Source: Pseudomonadota bacterium
Lineage (GTDB): Bacteria; Pseudomonadota; Gammaproteobacteria; Burkholderiales; Nitrosomonadaceae
Length of the DNA: 64,000 nucleotides
Assembly (NCBI GenBank): GCA_018240285.1
Contig: JAFEGA010000005.1
Location: forward strand, 62,001-126,000
Direction: 5' to 3'
Shown in pieces: positions 57,913-64,000 of this stretch; within the stretch, counting starts at the first letter, position 1; each line of letters begins with the position of its first letter. The position numbers and the translations under genes are program-made. The notes below the pieces were generated by a model, which was given only the letters and a program-made list of their open reading frames with translations, was not told the origin of the DNA and searched no databases.

Positions 57913-59217
57913 TTAGGATATCCCCATCAGCTCATCGAAAGTCACAGTTTTATCAATCAATTTTATTTTTCCGAGCACCCAATTAACTACATTTTCTTCC
58001 AATGCCAATGATTCTGCTTCCTGCAAACGCTCTGATGAAGCATAATGCCATTTAACAACCTGTTCTGGATTTTCATAACTCTGCGCCGCATCTTCAATAA
58101 TGGCGCGTACTTGTTCCGGTGTGGCTTTAAGTGCATGCACCTTTACCAGTTCAGCTAAAATCAAACCCAATTTAATGCGATATTCAGCTTTTTCTTTAAA
58201 ATGATCCGCTGTCAGCGATATTTCCTTAGTTTTTATTCCACGTGCTTCAAGATCACTTTTCGCATTTTGCAATAATCGTTCTTTTTCTTGATTAACCAAT
58301 ATACTAGGCGCGTCGATCTGTGTTGTATTCAGCAGCAATTGCATGACTTGCTCTTTAAGTTTCGATCTCACTCTTTTAGAAATTTCACGTTCAAGATCTT
58401 GCTGTATGCCTTCTCGTAATTTTTTGAGATCCCCGTCAGGAATACCTAGAGATTTAGCTAGTTCTGTATCTATTTTTGGCAATACTGGTTCTTCCAGCTG
58501 ATTCAGTTTGGCTTCGAATGTAACGGTTTTCCCAGCAATATCTTTACCATGATAATCTTCCGGAAAAACAACATCAAATGATTTACTGCTGCCAGCTTGC
58601 ATGCCGATCAGTGAAGCTTCAAAGTCCTTGAGAAATTTCCCATCCCCTAGTATTAAATACACATCTTCGGCTTTTCCGCCTGTAAAATCATTACCATAAA
58701 TTGTGCCGTGATAATCAATTTTAACCCTATCACCTTTTTGAGCTGCACGATCAACCGGTTTATAGGCCACGCGCTGTTTACATATCATGTCAAGTGTCTT
58801 GTCAATGTCTGCTTCACTTGCTTGTGCATTTGGTCGTTCGATACTTTGATTATTCAAATCGCCTAATACGATTTCAGGATACACTTCAAATGTTGCGCTT
58901 ACGGTATAAAGAGAATCGTTATTATCAGCTGGTTTTGCTTCAAAACGCGGATAACCGGCCACTTGGAGATTCTGTTGTTGCACAGTGTCTTTGAACTCTT
59001 TATGCACTGCATCGTTCAATACATCTTGTTGAACTTGTGCGCCATACATTTGAGTCACAATTTTTAATGGGACCTTTCCGGGACGGAAACCATGCAATTT
59101 GACTGTTTTTGCCAGCCGATTTAAACGTTTGTCGATTTCATCCTGTAATTTCTCCAAAGAAATTGTAATATCAAAACGACGCTCCAATGCACCAAGGTTT
59201 TCTACATTTGATCCCAT
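57913..59217 (-). CDS. tig: Trigger factor
   Basis: A 434-residue ribosome-associated chaperone. The ribosome-binding loop is [12 protein letters not shown]; the FKBP-type isomerase domain follows ([24 protein letters not shown]) and then the long helical chaperone domain. It binds nascent chains at the exit tunnel. The leucine tRNA gene lies 100 bases upstream on the same strand and may share its transcript. Confidence 0.97.
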   Translation of the reverse strand: MGSNVENLGALERRFDITISLEKLQDEIDKRLNRLAKTVKLHGFRPGKVPLKIVTQMYGAQVQQDVLNDAVHKEFKDTVQQQNLQVAGYPRFEAKPADNNDSLYTVSATFEVYPEIVLGDLNNQSIERPNAQASEADIDKTLDMICKQRVAYKPVDRAAQKGDRVKIDYHGTIYGNDFTGGKAEDVYLILGDGKFLKDFEASLIGMQAGSSKSFDVVFPEDYHGKDIAGKTVTFEAKLNQLEEPVLPKIDTELAKSLGIPDGDLKKLREGIQQDLEREISKRVRSKLKEQVMQLLLNTTQIDAPSILVNQEKERLLQNAKSDLEARGIKTKEISLTADHFKEKAEYRIKLGLILAELVKVHALKATPEQVRAIIEDAAQSYENPEQVVKWHYASSERLQEAESLALEENVVNWVLGKIKLIDKTVTFDELMGIS

Positions 59218-59315
59218 TCAAGTTCCCGACTGATTAAATTATTTTTCAATACATTACGATATTATCCGATCAATTCTTACTATTGCCGGACAAAGAGATT
59301 TTCGATAAATACAAT

Positions 59316-59401
<86 letters not shown>

Positions 59402-59472
59402 TAATCAATTCATTGTAACAATTATACCTTTTAATTTCTCTAACCGCAGCCGGATCGTTCAATCCAGATTGA

Positions 59473-60219
59473 TTAGCAGAATACGGTTTGCCCTCGGATA
59501 TTCTTACTATCCGGCCCCATCAAATAAAGATAAGTAGCCATTAAATCCTCAGGACGCCGCATCGTTTGCTTGATTTCACCCGGATGAGTAATAATGCGTT
59601 GAGGTGAATTCACAATCCCCGGTACGATAGAATTCATGCGCAAGTTAGGCAATATTTCCCACTCAGCGGCCTGTATTTTCATCAGCGCTTGAACCCCTGC
59701 GCTGGCTACAGCAAATCCTCCCCAATACGCAGCAGGATTCAGTCCATGCGAGCTCGAAGTCATGATCACGCTTGCATCCGCAGAAGCTTTCAATAGCGGC
59801 AGGCACGCTTTTGTGATCGCAAAAGGTGCGATTAAATTCACTTGCAGCAGCGACCGGAATTGTGCGACCGATTGATATTCAAGAGGACTCAAACTGGTTA
59901 GCAAAGCTGCATTATGCAAAATCCCGTCAAGCCGTCCCAGCTGCTCCGCGATCGCTTGCGCTAAAATAACGAAATCCTTGTCATCAGCTTTTTCGAAATC
60001 GAGAGGGTAAATGACTGCTTGCGTTTTGCCAAGGGCTTCAATCTCATCATAAACAGCTTCCAGTTTTTTAACCTTGCGGCCATGCAAAATTATGGTAGCA
60101 CCGTGATTTGCATAGGTTAATGCTGCTGCGCGTCCCAGTCCTTGTCCTGCGCCTGTCACCAGAATAACGCGATCACGCAACAGATCTTCATTCGGAGCGT
60201 AGTTTTCTATTTTGTCCAT
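59473..60219 (-). CDS. YciK-like short-chain dehydrogenase, active site altered
   Basis: A 248-residue SDR with the cofactor motif TGAGQGLG (residues 22-29) and the NAG-type HNAALL. The overall sequence is YciK-like. The catalytic YxxxK motif is not intact: the expected Tyr and Lys are Phe (codon at 59713-59715) and Ser (59701-59703), in AYWGGFAVASAG. The preceding active-site Ser triplet TSSSHG remains. It may have lost dehydrogenase activity or have a changed mechanism. A family B repeat lies in the gap before its start. Confidence 0.85.
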   Translation of the reverse strand: MDKIENYAPNEDLLRDRVILVTGAGQGLGRAAALTYANHGATIILHGRKVKKLEAVYDEIEALGKTQAVIYPLDFEKADDKDFVILAQAIAEQLGRLDGILHNAALLTSLSPLEYQSVAQFRSLLQVNLIAPFAITKACLPLLKASADASVIMTSSSHGLNPAAYWGGFAVASAGVQALMKIQAAEWEILPNLRMNSIVPGIVNSPQRIITHPGEIKQTMRRPEDLMATYLYLMGPDSKNIRGQTVFC

Positions 60220-60299
60220 ATCGTGGAATTTATCATTAAAATATTTTTATCAATAAAAATATAATGCTGGATAAATATCTCTATTCTTTTGATCGTAAT

Positions 60300-60450
60300 T
60301 TAAGGAAATGCTGATTAATTGACTGCACGAGCGAATCGCTTCGTCGCGCGGTACTCACTTCCTCGCCTATCTGATTGATATATCTCGGTTGTTATGTTCC
60401 GTGCACCTCGCCCTTCATCATGTTCGTCGAATTAATCAGCACTTCCTTAA
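60300..60450 (+). repeat. MITE-like repeat, family B, copy 2
   Basis: A 151-bp element with ends TTAAGGAAATGCTGATTAATT and AATTAATCAGCACTTCCTTAA, a near-perfect inverted pair of about 20 bases. The body closely matches the reverse complement of 1212-1362. It lies in the 310-base gap between the SDR gene and the end of groEL, with no reading frame. Confidence 0.75.
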
Positions 60451-60458
60451 CAAACAAT

Positions 60459-60496
60459 AAAAAAACAGACTCCAAAAATATCGGAGTCTGTTTTTC
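60459..60496. terminator. Bidirectional intrinsic terminator after groEL
   Basis: CAGACTCC (60466-60473) and GGAGTCTG (60483-60490) form an 8-bp stem with T runs on both sides: TTTTT on the plus strand and seven T on the minus strand. On the minus strand it lies about 35 bases after the groEL stop and should terminate groESL transcripts. Confidence 0.8.
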
Positions 60497-60529
60497 GTCA
60501 AAACACTACGTGTGATGAGATGGCTGGCT

Positions 60530-62197
<1,668 letters not shown>

Positions 62198-62243
62198 TTA
62201 ACAACACATTATCTTTAGTGAGTAATCTAACCGGCGCACAGCG

Positions 62244-62534
62244 TTAGCCTTCAATCACACCCATAATATCTTCTTCACGCATTACCAATAGCTCTTCGCC
62301 TTGAACCTTAACCGATTGTCCAGCGTATTTTCCAAACAATACTCGATCGCCAACTTTGACTTCCAATGGACGCACTTTTCCATCATCACCAATCTTGCCT
62401 TTACCGACTGCCAGTACTTCACCTTGATCAGGTTTCTCTGCTGCGCTGTCTGGAATCACAATACCTGAAGCGGTTTTACGCTCATCTTCCAATCGTTTGA
62501 CAACCACACGATCATGCAAAGGACGAATTTTCAT
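62244..62534 (-). CDS. groS: Co-chaperonin GroES
   Basis: A 96-residue lid of the GroEL chamber, starting [18 protein letters not shown]. The mobile loop ([19 protein letters not shown]) and the roof region are intact. The frame extends to an ATG at 62549 (MGENG), but GGGAGA lies correctly before ATG 62534 and the family begins with MKIRPL, so 62534 is chosen. Confidence 0.98.
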   Translation of the reverse strand: MKIRPLHDRVVVKRLEDERKTASGIVIPDSAAEKPDQGEVLAVGKGKIGDDGKVRPLEVKVGDRVLFGKYAGQSVKVQGEELLVMREEDIMGVIEG

Positions 62535-62638
62535 ACCATTTTCTCCCATAAAAGTTAAAAAAAATCAGAAATTATGAAATGCTTTGCATTTCATTCATGC
62601 GTTTTTTAAAAATCTGAATGTAGTTATAAAAGGAATTA

Positions 62639-62665
62639 TTAGCACTCATCAGATATGAGTGCCAA
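62639..62665 (-). promoter_or_regulatory. CIRCE operator (HrcA site) before groES
   Basis: TTAGCACTC, a 9-base spacer, then GAGTGCCAA: the CIRCE element TTAGCACTC-N9-GAGTGCTAA with one mismatch in the right arm. It lies about 105 bases before groES. HrcA binds CIRCE to repress heat-shock genes; an hrcA gene is expected elsewhere. Confidence 0.85.
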
Positions 62666-62694
62666 TAATAGGGATTATGATTGGGAATTTCAAG
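62666..62694 (-). promoter_or_regulatory. Sigma-32-type promoter for groES-groEL
   Basis: On the minus strand CTTGAAA (62688-62694) matches the sigma-32 -35 consensus exactly, and CCCTATTA (62666-62673) stands as the -10, 14 bases away. The -10 abuts the CIRCE operator, so RpoH and HrcA could act on one start site. Confidence 0.75.
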
Positions 62695-62783
62695 ATCAGA
62701 GCATAAGAATTATTTGTAACATATTGTAAAAAATAATATAAATTTGGAAGTTCTTGAAGAATATTTTTACATTGATGATCAAA

Positions 62784-63093
62784 ATGAAATTTAAATTGAA
62801 AGCTGTATTGGCGGTAATTCAAAGAGAAAAAGTTGCCGTACTTACAATCGGTGTAACAGTATGGATTCATTCATTGCAGATCAATAGCTGGGGGCGGTTG
62901 ACCATAAAGGCTATTTGGTACGCAGTGATGCAACCTAGTTTCAGCACCAGAGTATTCGGAGTGACTGAGAAAAATCGGCTTCCATGATGGAGATGTTGAG
63001 CATCGCTAGCATAATCTCCAAACCCGGAACCGGCATTCCAGGCGAGCAGCGAGTGATCTATTCCTATCTGATTAAAATTTGACCACCAATTGG
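62784..63093 (+). pseudogene. Remnant of an IS3-family insertion sequence
   Basis: The frame at 62784 gives KFKLKAVLAVIQREK and then a degenerate WIHSLQINSW, resembling the helix-turn-helix start of IS3-family OrfA. A second frame at 62993-63082 gives SKPGTGIPGEQRVIYSYL, similar to the OrfB segment KPxTSIPxxxHxxYPYLL just before the integrase core. Most of both genes is gone. A truncated family A repeat follows at 63095. No IS ends were recognised. Confidence 0.5.
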
Positions 63094-63094
63094 C

Positions 63095-63182
63095 TTAAGG
63101 AAGCTCTGAAAAAGGTAGCGAGTAACGGTCAGGCAATGCGAAATCAGGTGAAGAGCACAATAGTTTTTCAGAGATTCTCTAG
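63095..63182 (+). repeat. MITE-like repeat, family A, copy 5 (internally deleted)
   Basis: An 88-bp element starting TTAAGGAAGCTCTGAAAAAG and ending TTTTTCAGAGATTCTCTAGA. It keeps the left part of family A up to AATCAGGTGAAGAGC, then jumps to the right end, losing about 60 bases including the inner palindromic arm. It lies between the IS3 remnant and the response regulator gene. Confidence 0.65.
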
Positions 63183-63209
63183 AATTTGGAAAAAACGCGA
63201 ATGAGCATA

Positions 63210-63827
63210 TTATTCGCCCAGTTCGCTTTCACGGGCGATACGGGCGAGGTCGAGCAGATTGCTGGCACCTGTTTTTTGCATGATTTTGGATTTGTGGATT
63301 TCCACAGTGCGGAAACTGATGCCCAGACAAGATCCGATTTCTTTATTTGAGCGCCCTTGCACGGCCAATAGCATGACTTCCCGTTCACGCCTGGTGAGTT
63401 TTGTCAAGCAGGTAGCAATTTCCTGATTCTGTGTGAAATCGCTGATTCTCTTTTTAGCTTCGGCAAATGCGGCACGCACGCAAATCAGCAGCTTTTCCCG
63501 GATCACCGGTTTGGTCAGAAAATCGATTGCGCCGTTCTTGATGGCTTTGACGCTCATGGGAATATCGCCATGGCCGGTCAGGAAAATGATCGGTAGTAAA
63601 ATCTTGCGCCAAGATAACTCATCCTGTAATTGCAGACCATCCATTCCGGGCATTTGCACGTCGATAATGACACAGCCGAAGAAATTCGGTTGATAGGCAT
63701 TCAGAAAGGCTTTTGCATTTTCGAACGACTGCACGCGCATGCCGGCCTGTTCGATCATCAACGTCAGCGAGTCCCGCACAGCGGCATCGTCATCCACAAT
63801 AAAAACGGTCGGTTCATACATGATCAT
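63210..63827 (-). CDS. FixJ-type response regulator
   Basis: A 205-residue two-component regulator. The receiver domain has DDDAAVRDS, the phospho-acceptor in VIIDVQMPGMDG and the switch lysine in FLTKPV. A LuxR-type helix-turn-helix ends the protein (LTRREREVMLLAVQGRSNKE and FRTVEIHKSKIMQKTGASN). It would activate transcription when phosphorylated by the kinase encoded just upstream, whose stop overlaps its start. The signal and targets are unknown. ATG 63821 is an equally good start. Confidence 0.93.
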   Translation of the reverse strand: MIMYEPTVFIVDDDAAVRDSLTLMIEQAGMRVQSFENAKAFLNAYQPNFFGCVIIDVQMPGMDGLQLQDELSWRKILLPIIFLTGHGDIPMSVKAIKNGAIDFLTKPVIREKLLICVRAAFAEAKKRISDFTQNQEIATCLTKLTRREREVMLLAVQGRSNKEIGSCLGISFRTVEIHKSKIMQKTGASNLLDLARIARESELGE

Positions 63828-64000
63828 GTCACAAACGGTAGAGTAAACAGAAATTTAGCCCCCGGTTTTGCATCAAAATCCACCCATAATTGACCGCCGT
63901 TGGCTTCGATCAAGGCGCGGCTGATCACGAGCCCCATGCCGATGCCTGAGGGCTTGGTGGTAAAAAAAGGCTCAAATATGCGTTTGATGGCGATTTGGTC
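63824..64000 (-). CDS. Sensor histidine kinase, C-terminal part (cut by window edge)
   Basis: The last 58 residues of a histidine kinase. The G2 box reads PSGIGMGLVISRALIEANGG, followed by LWVDFDAKPGAKFLFTLP, the usual end of the HATPase domain. Its TGA overlaps the ATG of the response regulator by four bases. The rest lies beyond the right edge. The FixL/FixJ-type pairing is inferred from the regulator. Confidence 0.85.
   Translation of the reverse strand, partial: DQIAIKRIFEPFFTTKPSGIGMGLVISRALIEANGGQLWVDFDAKPGAKFLFTLPFVT

Overview
The window reads as a chromosomal segment of a moderate-GC betaproteobacterium, most likely Nitrosomonadaceae (Nitrosomonas-like). This rests on the block leuCDB-asd-fimV-truA-trpFBA-accD-folC-SPOR-cvpA-purF-metZ, the rubrerythrin/Fe-S/DUF3501/CNP1 set, a TIGR03118-type PEP-CTERM protein and the style of the proteins. 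The genus is inference; no 16S gene is present.

Layout. 1-1461 looks like the decayed proximal end of a chromosomal integron: a partial attC-like site at the left edge, a cassette gene for a HEPN-like protein on the minus strand, a GTTAGGC recombination core, and a divergent integrase remnant that is frameshifted and cut off by a MITE-like element. 1462-8475 holds hrpA and the minus-strand run rubrerythrin / CCG-domain Fe-S protein / DUF3501 / CNP1-like lipoprotein. 8973-27302 is plus-strand housekeeping: an MFS carrier, leucine synthesis, asd, the polar hub protein FimV, tryptophan synthesis, fatty acid and folate synthesis, purine synthesis and methionine synthesis. 27348-39211 is mixed: two cyclophilins, cysS, a membrane methyltransferase, MotAB, an Atm1-type ABC exporter, a YbaL-like K+/H+ antiporter and a large uncharacterised membrane protein.

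39450-45490 is the accessory-looking part. It has a KAP-type P-loop NTPase broken by a clean one-base deletion and overlapping a CDA-fold nucleoside deaminase, then a cluster of a D-Ala-D-Ala-ligase-like ATP-grasp enzyme, a GNAT acetyltransferase, a divergent DapF-fold epimerase and a small membrane protein. 45909-53137 has the PEP-CTERM protein, selD-mnmH (2-selenouridine in tRNA), a transglutaminase-like protein, and a lipid-type trio (CDP-alcohol phosphatidyltransferase, CarS-like CTP transferase, EEP hydrolase). 53336-62534 is protein quality control: tig-clpP-clpX, lon and groES-groEL, the last with both a sigma-32-type promoter and a CIRCE operator. The right end has a decayed IS3-family copy and a FixLJ-type two-component pair cut by the edge.

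Two families of short non-coding repeats are scattered through the window (five copies of A, two of B). Both have terminal inverted repeats starting TTAAGGAA, so one transposase may move both. They sit in intergenic gaps, usually at gene 3' ends.
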